Positions 32,005-43,039 are shown, counted from the stretch's first letter. The stretch is DNA of 64,000 bases from Rebecca billardiae RCC1528 (GCA_965240325.2 OZ251246.1:992001-1056000), one strand, 5' to 3'. A program made the numbers and translations. The notes: generated by a model from the sequence alone, not told the origin.

Positions 32005-32523
32005 GACTATTACGATACTGCTACTATCGCTAAGACTGCTATAACTACTACGAGTGGCGGAGTGACGCGGGGGGGCGTGAGTCCCGTGATGAGACTCTCA
32101 GACTCGGTCTCATCGGCCATCGGGAGGCCGGGCGGGCCGCCGCAACTGCTGCCAGGCACGGTCACGCACACGGTCACACGCCATGTGCGACGGGTCACGT
32201 GCTGCACTGCCTGCAGGGCCGATAGGCGCAGGGCGGCGGTTGCCAGCATGCACTGCAGCATCGCATGTCCGAGACATGCTGATACAGCAAGTACTGCGCG
32301 GCAGCGGCGCTTCTTGTCGCGCAGGCCCGGCGGTGCACGCGCAGCGGCCGCGCGGCTGCCCGCACGGCACACGCCGCGCGGAGCTTGCCACGGCACGCCT
32401 CACTCATCCTCATCCGTGCCGTTCGGTACGACTGCAAAGTCGTGGGGGGGGCGCTCGGCCAGAGCCCGCCAGCCTAGGGCACGCGCCGCCGTGCGCGCGC
32501 AGGTGCCGCCGCGCCGAGCTCAG
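31467..32523. other. Intergenic region with a long AT microsatellite
   Basis: No gene is supported. A near-perfect (AT)n run of about 64 bp fills 31939-32002, preceded by shorter AT runs near 31886. The ORF at 32062-32739 starts GTG and overlaps the next gene's last exon antisense. Confidence 0.55.
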
Positions 32524-34697
32524 TCAGGCATACCGCAGCAGGAGCACTTCGCCCGCTGCCGTGCCCAGCGCGAGCTCGTGCGTCGAGTTCTGCCGCTTCT
32601 TGGTCGTGCGTGTCTCAGGCGCCTCCGGAGTGACCACTGCGGTGATGTGCGTGCCCGCTCGGAAGCCGCTGCGGAGGCGGCGCGGGCCGCGCGCAGCGTG
32701 CGCAGAGCGAGCGTGCGCGGTGGGGCGTGTGGCGCGTGAGAGGGCGGGCGGGCGGCAGCAGCACGCGCACGCGCACGCGCACGCGCGCGCGGCGCACGCC
32801 GCGCGCACCACTCCCAGAGCGAGCACTTCTTGAGCATGCGCAGCCCCGCGCACGCGAGCAGCAACACCTGGTCCGCGCGCGGCTGCGAGATGGAGCCTGC
32901 CACCACGACCATGTCGTCTCGGTTGTTGCGGTGGTCGTTGCCGCAGAGCAGGGTGGCGGCGGTCACGAGCGCGAGCGCGCGCGAGGCGTCGGAGATCGAC
33001 GCGTCGGCCGTCGCGCGGATCCGCACCTCGCGCGTGCTCGCGATCAGCACGGCGTTGCCGAGCGCGTGCAGCCGCACCGCCACCGTCTCCGCGGGGTCGA
33101 GGTCGAGCTGCATCGAGCGCGTCGGAACGTCGTACACACGGCCGGGCCACTGCGGGTCGTGTGAGAGGCGCCACCAGCGCATCACGTCGGCTGACTGCGT
33201 GACGCAGAAGGACCAGCTGCCCAGCGTGCCCTTGAAGTACCAGATGTTCTCCACCGGCCGCTGGTGGAAGCCGCGCAGCGACTGGATCGTCGCGCCGCGC
33301 ACCGTGTACACCTGCAGCGTGTGCGCGCTCGGCGTCTCTGCGTAGCCCACCACGAAGACGTTGTTGTCCGCCGGGTAGAACTGCAGGGCGGTCACGTGCG
33401 CGGGCATCTCGAAGGAGAGCGCGACGGGGTCCGGGCCCCAGTCGCGGTGGAACAGCGCGTAGTACAGCCGCACCACGCCGTTGCGCAGCAGCATGAAGTA
33501 GCTGCCCGCGTTGTTCACGACCGCCTGCGGGTCTGAGGGCTGCCGCCCCATGTTCCGCGCGAGTGGAGCGAACGCGCCGCCTCCGGGCCGCGCGCGCGGC
33601 GAGGGCTCGGCGGCTGCGGGCGCGCCCGCGCCGCCGACGTGGGGCAGGTGCGCCCAGATCCGCGCCCACTCGACCGCGCGCGTCTCCTCCTCGCCCGCGC
33701 CACCGCCGCCATCGCCGCCGCCCGCCGAGCCCGCGGGGCTCAGCCCAGCGCTCGCATCGTCGTGCTCCGCGCCCGCGCCGTGCGCGCTGTCGGCGCCGCT
33801 GCTCCCGCCGCCGTCGCCGTCGCCGCTGCCGCCGCCGTCGCCGCTACCGCCCGGGTCCCCCCTGTCGCGCCTGCCCTGCGGCACGTTCCACACCGCCGAC
33901 TGCGTGACGCCGCCGCCCTCGTCGCACACCAGCTTGCACACGCCGCATCGCTTCGACAGCGCCTGCAGCCGCCGAGGGGGGCGGGCGGGTTGCACGCGGG
34001 TGGCGACGGCGCGCGCGCGCGCGGTGAGGGGAGATCGCGCGGGCTGGCGCGCGCGCGCGCGCACGCGAGCGTCTGCGCCGCCTCCGCGCCCGCCCGCTCC
34101 CAGCGCCCCGCGCGCGAAGCATGCGCGCGCGCGCGCGCTCGCGCGCACGAGCACGTGCGCGCGCGACGAGCGCGAGAAGAAGCCGAGCTGAATGATCGGG
34201 GCGCCCATCGTGATCAGCCGGGAGACGCGGACGGTGCGCGAGGTGTGCTTGTCCTCGTCCTCGCAGTCGCGGAGCACCTTCTTCGACCACGAGACGCACA
34301 CCAGCGCGCACGTGCGCCGGTGCCTGAGCGGCAGCAGCGTGAAGATCCGCACGGCCAGATCAGCAACGTCCAGCACGTCTCTGAGGCTGACGGGCGTGCT
34401 GGCGGTCTGGCGCTGCATGAGCTTGAGGTCGAAGCAGCGCACGAGCTCGGCGCGCACGAGCGCGCGGCCCTGCGCGTCGAGCAGCGGCAGCTCGCTCGAC
34501 GCCATGCTCGTGCGGCGCGCAAAGCCCTCGAGCTCATCAAGCGCGAGCTCCGACCAGACGCTCGCGCGCCGGCCGGTGAGGTCCGTGGCGTGGGGCTGCT
34601 CGGGGGCGGGGTGCGAAGCGTCGGCGCCTTCGGGCGCGGAGGCCGACCCGTCGCCCGCCGCGCGCGAGCGCTTTCGCGAGCTTGCGCTGGGCAGCAT
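32524..34697 (-). CDS. F-box protein with C-terminal WD/propeller-like region
   Basis: Three exons, 34697-34149, 33962-32809 and 32668-32524, give about 615 residues. The first donor could instead be at 34154 (two codons fewer). Residues about 105-145 form an F-box (VADLAVRIFTLLPLRHRRTCALVCVSWSKKVL), which binds SKP1 in SCF ubiquitin ligases. After the first splice a short CGVCKLVCDEGGG segment with paired cysteines appears, then a disordered Gly/Asp/Ser-rich stretch. From about residue 290 there are repeated beta-strand-like blocks (YFMLLRNGVVRLYYALF, VTALQFYPADNNVFVVGYAE, HTLQVYTVRGATIQSL, WSFCVTQSADVMRWWRL, VAVRLHALGNAVLIASTREVRI, ADQVLLLACAGLRMLKKCSL, ELALGTAAGEVLLLRYA) consistent with a beta-propeller, although WD signatures are weak. 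It is probably a substrate-recognition subunit; the target is unknown. Confidence 0.82.
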
Positions 34698-36624
34698 CGC
34701 CGCCCCGCCGGCGCCGTCGAGGCCACCGCGGCGCGATGGGTACTACTGGTACCTCGCGGTTGCGCTCGCCGCGCCGCCGCCGCCGCCCCGCCGGCGCAAG
34801 CTTTGCGCAGCGACTCGTCGGGGGGACGCCGGTTCAAGCAAGGGACTCCCCTTGGTTCAAGGGCCGGTTGATGAGCAACCTCACCAGGCACCTACTTTAT
34901 CTAGATACTGTAGTCCGGAGTCCCTGTCATACCTTAGATACTGACGTACATATAGAGCGGTTTCGAACGGGATTCGTTGCAGCGTTCCGACCAATTCTCG
35001 ACCGGAACTTGCAGAATTCCGCGCGCATCGTCACCACGGACAAGGCGACAATAACAAAACTGTGCCCTGGCGGGCGGGGGGGTCGGCGGGCCGTGCCAGT
35101 GCTGTCGCAATGTTTCCTCTGCGGGTTCGCGTCTTTCCACAGCATTCGCTCGTGGTCGTGGGTGACGGACAGTCGGACCAGTGACACCTGTGACGGTGTG
35201 CCAGTTCTCCCGAACGCGGTGCCGCAGTACGCGTCCGTGTGCATCAGCGAGGCCCACACCCACGAGGGAATGTGCAGCACGCGGGGCGGGGCGGGTAGCC
35301 CGTTGCTCCGCGCGAGCGCGGGTACGCGATGTATGTGCCGCATCTCGACCGCGATGGCGTAATCGAGCGCCTCGCCACCGACAAAGCCGCCAGAGTAGAT
35401 CATGTGCATGTCCTCCTTCCGCCAGCCGAGAGCGGTCGTCGCGAGGACGCTTGCCGATGTCCGCTCTGGGCATGATGGGCTCGGCGCAGGTCGCGTTGAC
35501 ATCGTACACGGCCGCCACGCTGAGCACCAGCGCGTTGACGTTCACGCGGTCGTCGCTCTTCGCCTCTTCGACAGGTCTGGCACCCGCGTGTTTGGCGTCA
35601 CGAGGAGCTGTTGGTTGTGCGCGCGCGCGCGCACAGCGACAGCGTGTGCCACTCGCGATCGAGAGTAGGCACGAGCTGCTCACGCAGGCACACGAATCGC
35701 AGCGCATCCGTCACCGGCGTGACGACGTCGGCCTCGTCCCGCAGCGCCTGCGCCATGGACGAGGATGGCGCGTCGATGTTGCATGCTCGACGATTCATCT
35801 CTCTGCGGATGGCATCACGGGCTTGTCTGTGTCGCGCTGCGGCGAGGGTCGCCAACTCGCGAAGACGCGGTTGCTGCTACGGCGACAGACCCGGGAGGTC
35901 CGTCCGCTGCGCGTCGTACGCCGTTGGCGCTGCGCTTCCGTCGCATTGGTCACCGTCGACGCCATGCACGCCGGACGTGGGCTTCGGCTGAGGGACCGCG
36001 ACAGACAGTCCGGACTGTCCGGTGCGCGGATTCCGGCGATCGAGTTCGGAAGGCCGCGCCAAATCTTGCGTCGCGTGCGATGGCGCTTCCCGCCCGCGAG
36101 ACACCTCGTGATGAGGGCCTTTCCGCACCGAGCCCGACGCGCGGCGGTGGATCGCGCGAGGTGGCTGTCGTGCGCAGCGCTTGATGCTATGGCCGGTGCG
36201 AGCGCTCGACGTGCACGTCGGGCGAGGACCGCCCCAGGTCGCACGATCGTGTCGACGCGCCGAGCGTACCGCTCCAAACGCGTCGATTTAGCCCCCGTTC
36301 GACCTGCACGCGAGACGACGAGGGCAGCAATCGCGAATCGGGCGAAAACCCCCCTCGGGAGTCCTCGCGCGATGTCCGCGCCGGCGTTGGATTTGGCGCG
36401 CGCGGCCCACGCGCTCCGCGCCACCCGGTACTGTGTTTTCGGCCGAGCGTCCCCAGTGGGAGCTGCGAGGGCGCCCGGTAGTGAGCGAAGCGATTTTCTT
36501 TTCTTGGCGGACGATTTTCTTTTTTATTTTTCTTTTTCTTTTCTTTTTCCCGGGCACTACAAGGGGCGGACCTACGGCCCGCCATTCAAAAGACCGCCAT
36601 TGTGCTTCCTCTGACACTGGCTTG
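34698..36624. other. Intergenic region containing a degenerate coding stretch
   Basis: Apart from the probable pseudogene at 34927-36130 (separate entry), no gene is supported. A T/C-rich tract at 36494-36549 lies just upstream of the threonine dehydratase gene. Confidence 0.5.
34927..36130 (-). pseudogene. Degenerate spliced gene, unknown product
   Basis: Protein-like sequence is spread over several frames. One exon reads RLRELATLAAARHRQARDAI and later VTPVTDALRFVCLREQLVPT to HTLSL. A GTGCGC donor at about 35634 and an acceptor at about 35585 join it in frame to PVEEAKSDDRVNVNALVLSV and AAVYDVNATCAEPIMPRADI. The protein-like reading then continues only in another frame (WRKEDMHMIYSGGFVGGEAL, then VLHIPSWVWASLMHTDAYCG). 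Upstream, the frame carries a TAG at about 35877 within otherwise similar sequence. The combination of a stop and a frame change argues for a pseudogene; two sequencing errors or an unrecognised intron could also explain it. I do not recognise the family. Confidence 0.4.
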
Positions 36625-38800
36625 ATGAATCATTTCGCCGCAGCACGGCAGGGCCATTTCTTTGGCAGGGCCGCGCAGCACGTGGACCGCCCGGCTTGGC
36701 CGCGCGCGCCGCGCACGGCGCTCGTCAGCATGTCAGCTCGCCCGCTGCCGTTCCGGCTACGCGTGCCGCTGGCGAAGATCCTGCATGCGAAGCGCGGCGC
36801 GCCCGCGCAGGCGCCCAGCGTGTCTGGTTTCGGCGAGGAGATGTGGGACTACACCTCCAAGCCGGACTACCTCCGGCTCACGCTCACGTCGCGCGTGTAC
36901 GACGTGGCCAACGAGTCGCCCATGCTGCCGGCGAGCAAGCTGAGCGAGCGGCTGGGCAACGCGGTCTACTTCAAGCGCGAGGACCTGCAGCCGGGGTACT
37001 CGTTCAAAGTGCGCGGCGCGTACAACAAGCTCGCGCACATGAAGCCGGAAGACGTGCGCGGCGGCGTGCTCGCGCACGCGGTCGGCGCGCATGCAGAGGG
37101 CGTCGCGATCGCCGCGCACAAGCTCGGCGTGCCCGTGACGGTGGTGCTGCCCGAGAAGACGTCTGCGTGGAAGCAGCGCAACCTGGAGCGCCTCGGCGCG
37201 ACGCTCGTGCTCCACGGCCGCACGCACGAGGACGCCGTCGCCGAGTGCGCGCGCCTCTCACTCGAGAGCGGCCGGCCGGTGATCCCATCGTTCGACGACC
37301 CGCTCGTGATCGCCGGCCAGGGCACGGTGGGGCTGGAGGTGCTGCGCCAGCTGTCCGAGAGCCCGCCGCACGCCGTGTTCGTCTGCGTCGGCGGCGGCGG
37401 CCTGCTCGCCGGCGTCAGCGCGTGCATCAAGGCGGTCAACCCCGCCGTGAAGGTGATTGGCGTCGAGGCGACTGGCGCGGACGCGATGGGGCGCTCGCTG
37501 CGCCAAGGGTACAGGCTCACGCTCGAGCACGTGGAGCAGTTCGCCGAGGGCGCCGCCGTCGCGCGCGTGGGCGAGGAGACGTTCCGGTGCGCACGCGCCT
37601 CGCCGCGTCCCGCCGCCGCCGCCGCCGCCGCGTGCGCGCCGCCCGCGGTCGGCTGCGATTGACCGCGCCGCCGTGCGCCGCCGTGCGCCGCCGTGCGCTG
37701 CCGCGCGGCGTGCGGCGCAGCATCTGCGACGAGCTCGTGGACGACATGATCACGGTGACTCCGGACGAGATCTGCGCGTCGGTGCAGGACGGCTTCGAAG
37801 ACACGCGCGCGATGCTCGAGCCGGCGGGCGCGATCGCGATCGCGGGCCTCAAGAAGTGGGCCAAGCACGCGGGCGTGTCGGGCGAGACGCTGGTCGCCGT
37901 CACGTCCGGCGCCAACCTCACCTTCAACCGACTGCGGATGATCGCGGAGCGCGCGCTGATCGGGCAGCGCACGGAGGCGCTGCTCGCCGTGCGCATGCCC
38001 GACAGGCCCGGCGCGATGCTCAAGCTCTACGGCGCCATCGCCCCGCGCAACGTCACCGAGATGCTCTACCGCTCCTCCATGTCCGAGTCGAACAGCGAGG
38101 CGACCATCTTCCTCTCGATCGAGGTGAACGAGCAGGGCGCGGCCGCGGCGGGCGAGGTGGACCGGATGGACGAGGAGGTGGCGGAGATCGTGAAGGGGCT
38201 GGCGGTGGAGGGCATCCGCGCGGACGACATGTCGGAGAACGAGCTCGCCAAGAGCCACATGCGCTACCTCGCCGGCGGCACCAAGGTAAGGGCGCGAGCG
38301 CTGCTCGGCCGCGCGGCCGGGCGCAGCGCTCGCACTCAAAGTCGCTGCCAGGCTGCCAGGCGCTCACGCACGCGCCTTCCCGCGTGCCGCGCGCGCGCGC
38401 GCACGCGCGTTGCAGCCCAAGGGGGGCGAGATGCTCTATCGCTTCGAGTTCCCGGAGCAGCCGGGCGCGCTCAACAAGTTCCTCACCATGTGCGCGTGCG
38501 GCGTCGCGCGCAGCTGCGCAGGCGCCCCCCTCCGTGCTCACGCGCGCTCACCCACGGGAGCGCCGCACGCCGCCCCTCTCGCGCGCCGGCGCACGCAGGT
38601 TCAACGATCACGCGGGTGGAACGAGCTGGAACCTGACCTTGCTGCACTACAGGTACCGCGGTGCAGAGGTGTCGCGCGTGCTCACGGGCATCCAGGTGCC
38701 GCCCGCGGAGATGGCGCAGTTCCAGGAGTTCCTCGACAAGCTCGGCTACTACTACGTGGACGAGAGCAGCAACGTTGTGTATTCGACGTACTGCGACTGA
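36625..38800 (+). CDS. ilvA: Threonine dehydratase, biosynthetic (threonine ammonia-lyase)
   Basis: Four exons, 36625-37586, 37721-38285, 38416-38489 and 38599-38800, give 600 residues. The enzyme deaminates threonine to 2-oxobutanoate, the first step to isoleucine. The N-terminal 60 residues are basic and Ser/Ala-rich and look like an organelle leader; an alternative start is the ATG at 36730. The fold-type II PLP core follows: LQPGYSFKVRGAYNK with the Schiff-base Lys, VCVGGGGLLAGVSACIK (phosphate loop), EPAGAIA and TSGANLTFNRLR. Two ACT-like regulatory domains follow (from about residue 400: LLAVRMPDRPGAML; then LYRFEFPEQPGALNKFL and HYRYRGAEVSRVLTGIQVP), as in the isoleucine-feedback-inhibited long form. 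The PLP asparagine loop is altered (AHAVGAHAEGVA, see findings). The second intron starts GTAAGG, the others GTGCGC. Confidence 0.93.
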
Positions 38801-39379
38801 CTGAGGGCGGCGGCTCACTCAGCGGCGCGCGTCCGACGAGCGTGACGCCGGGCGCAGCCGGCTCGATGGCGGGCGGCGCACAGGCTCGACTAGCGCTTCC
38901 GTTCGCGTAGTGTGCTGGGCAGCCCGGCGCCCTAAGCCGCTGCTGGCCGCGGCTGGCGCGCCTGCTAACTTAAGCTACAGCGCTAGTGCTTGTTGCGGGG
39001 CGTCGCGGCCGTGCGGCGCAGTCGGGCCGTGCGGGCGCCAGCTCAGCAGCTGTACATGTATACTGTATACTCAGCTGTGCTCAAGTCAGCATCAGATTCC
39101 GAGCACCCGCTGCTGACGATTGCTGGTCCGGGACCGGATGTGATAGTCTAGCAGCATGACTCCATGTGATGACGACTGAATAAGCAGCAGGCATTGCGTC
39201 AGCGCAGTATCCCGGACCCGACCGAGCGAGTCATCGCGACGCCATTCGACGCGGAATCCGGGACGAATCGCGGTCCGCGCCAGCTGCCTGCTGATGCTCC
39301 AGCAGTCCAGCGCGGCGCCGCCGCGGACGGTGCGCAGCAGCAGCAGGGCCGATGAACGACCACGACCGCGCACCCGCGG
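38801..39379. other. Intergenic, convergent gene ends
   Basis: A 579-bp spacer between convergent genes. The stretch 39040-39200 is AT-richer. No repeat, RNA or coding signal is evident. Confidence 0.5.
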
Positions 39380-41755
39380 TCAGCGGCCAGCCGCGCCCGA
39401 CGGCGGGCGCTCGCACATGTACGCGAGCAACGTCGACGACGTCGACTCGGGCGCGTTGCACTGCGTGGTCGACCATCCCTGCCCGCGCTCCTGCCCGACG
39501 ACCGCGCACTCGCCGCGCTCCAGCACCGGCTCGCCCTGCGCCCACTCGACGTAGTCTGCCCTCCCGCCCACCGGCGCTCCGCCCGCCCACGCCCAGCCCT
39601 CCCTGCCCTGGCGCGAGTAGCCGATCCACGTGCCCATCGACGCGTAGCGCTGCATGCAGTACACAAACCGGCCCTCGGCCTCGCTGCCGATGGCGACGAG
39701 CGCGCCGCCCTCCGCGCGGCACATCGCGAGCGCTCCGCCCCACGAGCTCTGGCCCGGGCGCGCGCCGATGCCGCCCAGGCCCGAGAAGAGGTACTCCGAC
39801 GTGCCGTTGGCGAACGCCGGCGCGAGCCACTCGCCCGCGCGCTCACCGCCGGAGGGCAGCTGCTCGCGCAGCAGCCGCTCGCACGCGCGGCAGTCCGCCT
39901 CGGCGGGCGCGGCGCCCCACGCGAGCAGGCCGGTCAGCACGAGCGCGTACGCGAGCACAAGCGCGAGCCTGCCCGCCGCACGGCTGGCGCGGCGAGCGCG
40001 CGACGCCCCGCATGGGAGGAGGCCCGGCATCGCGTGCAGCGCGGCGCGCTGCCGTCCCGCGGGCGGCGGCGGCGCTGCAGGCACCGCGTGACCCGCGTGC
40101 TGCGCGGCGCCATCGGCCGGCCCCCTCCAGTCGTCGCGTGCGGGCACGGCCTCGTCAGGCGGCGGCACCGCCTCGACCTCAGCCTGAAACCTCACGATGG
40201 TGTCGATGGAGTCGGGCGAGCGCAGGCCCGGGGTGATCTGCGCGGTGTTGTTCGCCGGCAGGCGCAGCGGCGGGATCGCGCTCGCGGGGACGACGGACAC
40301 GCTCGCCAGGCGGTGCGGCGGCAGCGCTTGCCCCCCGGGCGCGGCACCACCCTCGAGCCCAAAGCCGCGCCGTGTCGGCACGGAGCTGAGCAGCGAGCGC
40401 ATCGCGCCGTTGAACGCGTCGAGCCCGCCGTCGCACGCGGACTCGATGCAGGCGAGCAGGCGGAAGTAGTCGGCGCGGTTCATCGAGGCGCACGCGCGCA
40501 CGTCGTACGTCTCGATCGCGAGCTCGCGGTTGTACCCAGGCAGCTCAAACAGCGTGAGCCTCTCCTGGGCCACACCCAGCCCGATGTGTGTCCACACACA
40601 GACCTCGACTGTCTGCCACAGCCGGCCGACGAACGTCGGGCCGGCGAGGAGGACGAACTCGTTGCACCCGGCGATGTAGCACGGCAGGTTGCCCACGTCG
40701 AGCGCCGGGCTCGTCGTGTCGATGCAGCACGTGTCGATCCACACCGTCGGCTCCCGGCCGAACGAACTCACAAACTCGCGGCGCCACGCCTGCAGCGCCG
40801 CCCAGCGCGCGGCAGGGTCGTCGTGGTGCGAGTGCGAGATGAACGCGTCCACGTCCGCAAAGCGCGCGGGGAGCGTGGTCTCGTAGAGCTGGTGCGCGTC
40901 CGTCGCCCAGCGGAAGACGGCGGGCGTGAGCTTATCCAACCGCACGCCGCGAAACCGCTCCGCTGCGCTCTGTAGTACTGAGTCGATCCGTGAGCTGTGC
41001 AGCATGGCAGCGATCCCGGTCGCCGACGACATCAGCTCGCCGCTCGCGGCGAGCCAGCCGTGCACGCGCGCGCGCACGTCGGTGGTGAGCTCGAGCACGC
41101 CGATCGCGCAGGCGAGCGCGCAGAGGGCTACAATCCCCCCGAAGTGCACGGTGCCGAAGATTGGCGGCGAGCGCGTGACCAGCATCGCTGTGCTGCTCAG
41201 CAGCACCGCGCCGGTTGCGAGGTAGCAAAGCGCGAGCGTGCGGTGGAGGCGCAGCAGCAGCACGCTGGGCCAGATGCGGCCTCGGAGCGCCTGCACGAGC
41301 CCGTGCGCACTGTACGAGCCCGCGACGAGCCAAGCGACCGTGAGCGCCTGCCAGGTCAAGACGCCCGCGTACATGTAGTCGGTCGCGCTGCACGTGGGCA
41401 CGCCCCAGCCGATCAGCGAGTTTGCGACCGTGCGGTCCAGGGCATAGAGCGCGACGGCGAGGGAGATGGCGGAGATGGCGACGCCCGTGATCTTGATGGA
41501 GCGGCTATCCGACGGCAGCAGCGCCAGGAGCATGAGAGGCTGCCCGGTGGCAATCATCAGCGTGCTCGCCACCCACGACCTCCCCCCAATGGGCGACATC
41601 CCGAGGGTGACGCCGCCCGCGGCGAGCAAAAGAAGGCCACACACGAGCGGCGGCCCGGAGAGCACAAGCCGACGTTTCCGCGCGGCGAGGCGCGACGCCT
41701 CGAGCTGGTCGCGGATCGTCAGCCATTGCGGCTCGTGTGCCTCGCTCTGCGGCAT
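39380..41755 (-). CDS. Seven-TM receptor-like protein with cytosolic TIR-like domain and C-type lectin domain
   Basis: 791 residues in one exon from the ATG at 41755. Residues about 30-222 contain six hydrophobic helices. Residues about 300-455 form a TIR-like domain: VDAFISHSHHDD (strand A with box 1 character), ALQAWRREFVSSFGREPTVW, IDTCCIDT, LPCYIAGCNEFVLLAGPTF and RLWQTVEVCVW. A disordered Pro/Ala linker follows, then a seventh helix at about 597-615 (LALVLAYALVLTGLLAW) and a C-type lectin-like domain at about 655-785. The lectin part has SWGGALAMCRAEGGALVAI, the WIGY strand, WAWAGG, an Ala-Gln-Gly-Glu-Pro segment at the EPN position, GECAV, and GWSTTQC with a final MCE. Even-numbered helices place the TIR-like part inside and the lectin part outside if the N-terminus is cytosolic. 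The design suggests recognition of surface glycans coupled to an intracellular TIR-type signal or NADase; that role is inference. An inverted-repeat element lies just upstream. Confidence 0.85.
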   Translation of the reverse strand: MPQSEAHEPQWLTIRDQLEASRLAARKRRLVLSGPPLVCGLLLLAAGGVTLGMSPIGGRSWVASTLMIATGQPLMLLALLPSDSRSIKITGVAISAISLAVALYALDRTVANSLIGWGVPTCSATDYMYAGVLTWQALTVAWLVAGSYSAHGLVQALRGRIWPSVLLLRLHRTLALCYLATGAVLLSSTAMLVTRSPPIFGTVHFGGIVALCALACAIGVLELTTDVRARVHGWLAASGELMSSATGIAAMLHSSRIDSVLQSAAERFRGVRLDKLTPAVFRWATDAHQLYETTLPARFADVDAFISHSHHDDPAARWAALQAWRREFVSSFGREPTVWIDTCCIDTTSPALDVGNLPCYIAGCNEFVLLAGPTFVGRLWQTVEVCVWTHIGLGVAQERLTLFELPGYNRELAIETYDVRACASMNRADYFRLLACIESACDGGLDAFNGAMRSLLSSVPTRRGFGLEGGAAPGGQALPPHRLASVSVVPASAIPPLRLPANNTAQITPGLRSPDSIDTIVRFQAEVEAVPPPDEAVPARDDWRGPADGAAQHAGHAVPAAPPPPAGRQRAALHAMPGLLPCGASRARRASRAAGRLALVLAYALVLTGLLAWGAAPAEADCRACERLLREQLPSGGERAGEWLAPAFANGTSEYLFSGLGGIGARPGQSSWGGALAMCRAEGGALVAIGSEAEGRFVYCMQRYASMGTWIGYSRQGREGWAWAGGAPVGGRADYVEWAQGEPVLERGECAVVGQERGQGWSTTQCNAPESTSSTLLAYMCERPPSGAAGR

Positions 41756-41811
41756 GGACGGGCGCTCGCGGGAGAGCACGCGGGGGGCGCAAAATGCTGC
41801 GCAGTGTATTT

Positions 41812-42302
41812 CATAAGCCTATTTCTGCGAGCGTTACTCTCTCTAAGAGCCGCGCGTCCTGAACAGTCTGAATACGGAAACTCGTGAAGGCAAGTCGCCT
41901 TCGGCTGGGGACACCCGGTCCGCAGTGGCCGAGCCCGTGGCAGCCACGGACAGCTCGCACGGGCGCCGCGGCGTGAGGTCCTGCGGCCGTGGCGGTGCCT
42001 ATAGCAGGCGGCGCGGTGCTCGCGCGGCTGCAAAGGCGTGATGTACTCCACTCTGCGCTGCGCGCCTGCCCGCCCTCGTCACCTCCTTCGCGCCTGAGGC
42101 TGGCGCGCACACGTGCGCCGCGCCGCTCGTGCGAGCAGTGGCCGTGCCGCTTGTGGACGAGAGCTTGCACCCGCGCACGACGAGGTCGGTGCGGAGCGCG
42201 AGCAGACGAGGTCGGTGCGGAGCGCGAGCAGACATGCAGTGGGCCGTTTGCGTGCCCTACGCTCGCCGTGCAACATCACGCCTTGCGCGTGCGCACAGCC
42301 AG
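41812..42302 (+). repeat. Left inverted-repeat arm
   Basis: Pairs with 43497-43964. Within it, GAGGTCGGTGCGGAGCGCGA followed by GCAGAC occurs twice in tandem near 42181-42232, while the right arm has one copy. Confidence 0.9.
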
Positions 42303-43039
42303 CGATCTCAGCGCAGGCCGTTGAGTGCATGCATACCGCAGGCGCGTGAGATCTGGTCGGCTCAGCGTGTAGGCTGCCGTTGTTGGAGACATCAGCATTG
42401 CGAGTGCGCTGGGACACTGCTAGTACGCGTGTTCGCACACTGACGTGAGCCCGCACACGCATCCAAACTGAGTGAAGACTGGGCCCCGTGCACACTACGG
42501 TACAGGCACGGCAGCGTGACGTCACATCACGTAACGTCATGTCATGACGTCATGACATGACGCTAGGAATGGCGTCACGTGACGGCCGGGCAGTGCTCTG
42601 CCCACGCCTGGCACACCCGGACCCACGTAGTCAGTGCACGCGGGGCTGACCGCGGCGGCGCGGCGCGGCGAGTGGCGGGACGCACCGGCGCCGCTGCCCG
42701 CCCCTGCTGATGCCGGGCCCGCTGCCCCGGGCTCATGAGAGAGCGGCTACTATCAGCGGGAGTCGATGCGGATGGCTACAACAGCACCACTGCGTCCCGT
42801 AGCAGCGGCACGCCAGCCCCCGCCGGACCAACACCGGTAGCACAGTCCGTGCACGTTACGTCTGTTACTTGGCGACCCGGCCTCCGTGCCGGGCGTGCGC
42901 GGCATGTCGTGACATAAAGGCTTCACCGACATGTAACCGACGAAACGGTCCCCACAAGAGTGTATGTCGGCATAACGCGTAAATAATTGCGCGTAAAACG
43001 CGTTACGTCATGACGTGACGACAGAAGAACTGCACGGGC

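Noticed and set aside
32062-32739. Plus-strand frame of 225 codons
   Set aside because: Starts with GTG and overlaps the last exon of the F-box gene antisense; composition is not protein-like.
35181-36614. Plus-strand frame of 477 codons
   Set aside because: No domain and mostly Arg/Ser/Ala. The opposite strand carries better protein-like pieces, and the frame runs into the next gene's leader.
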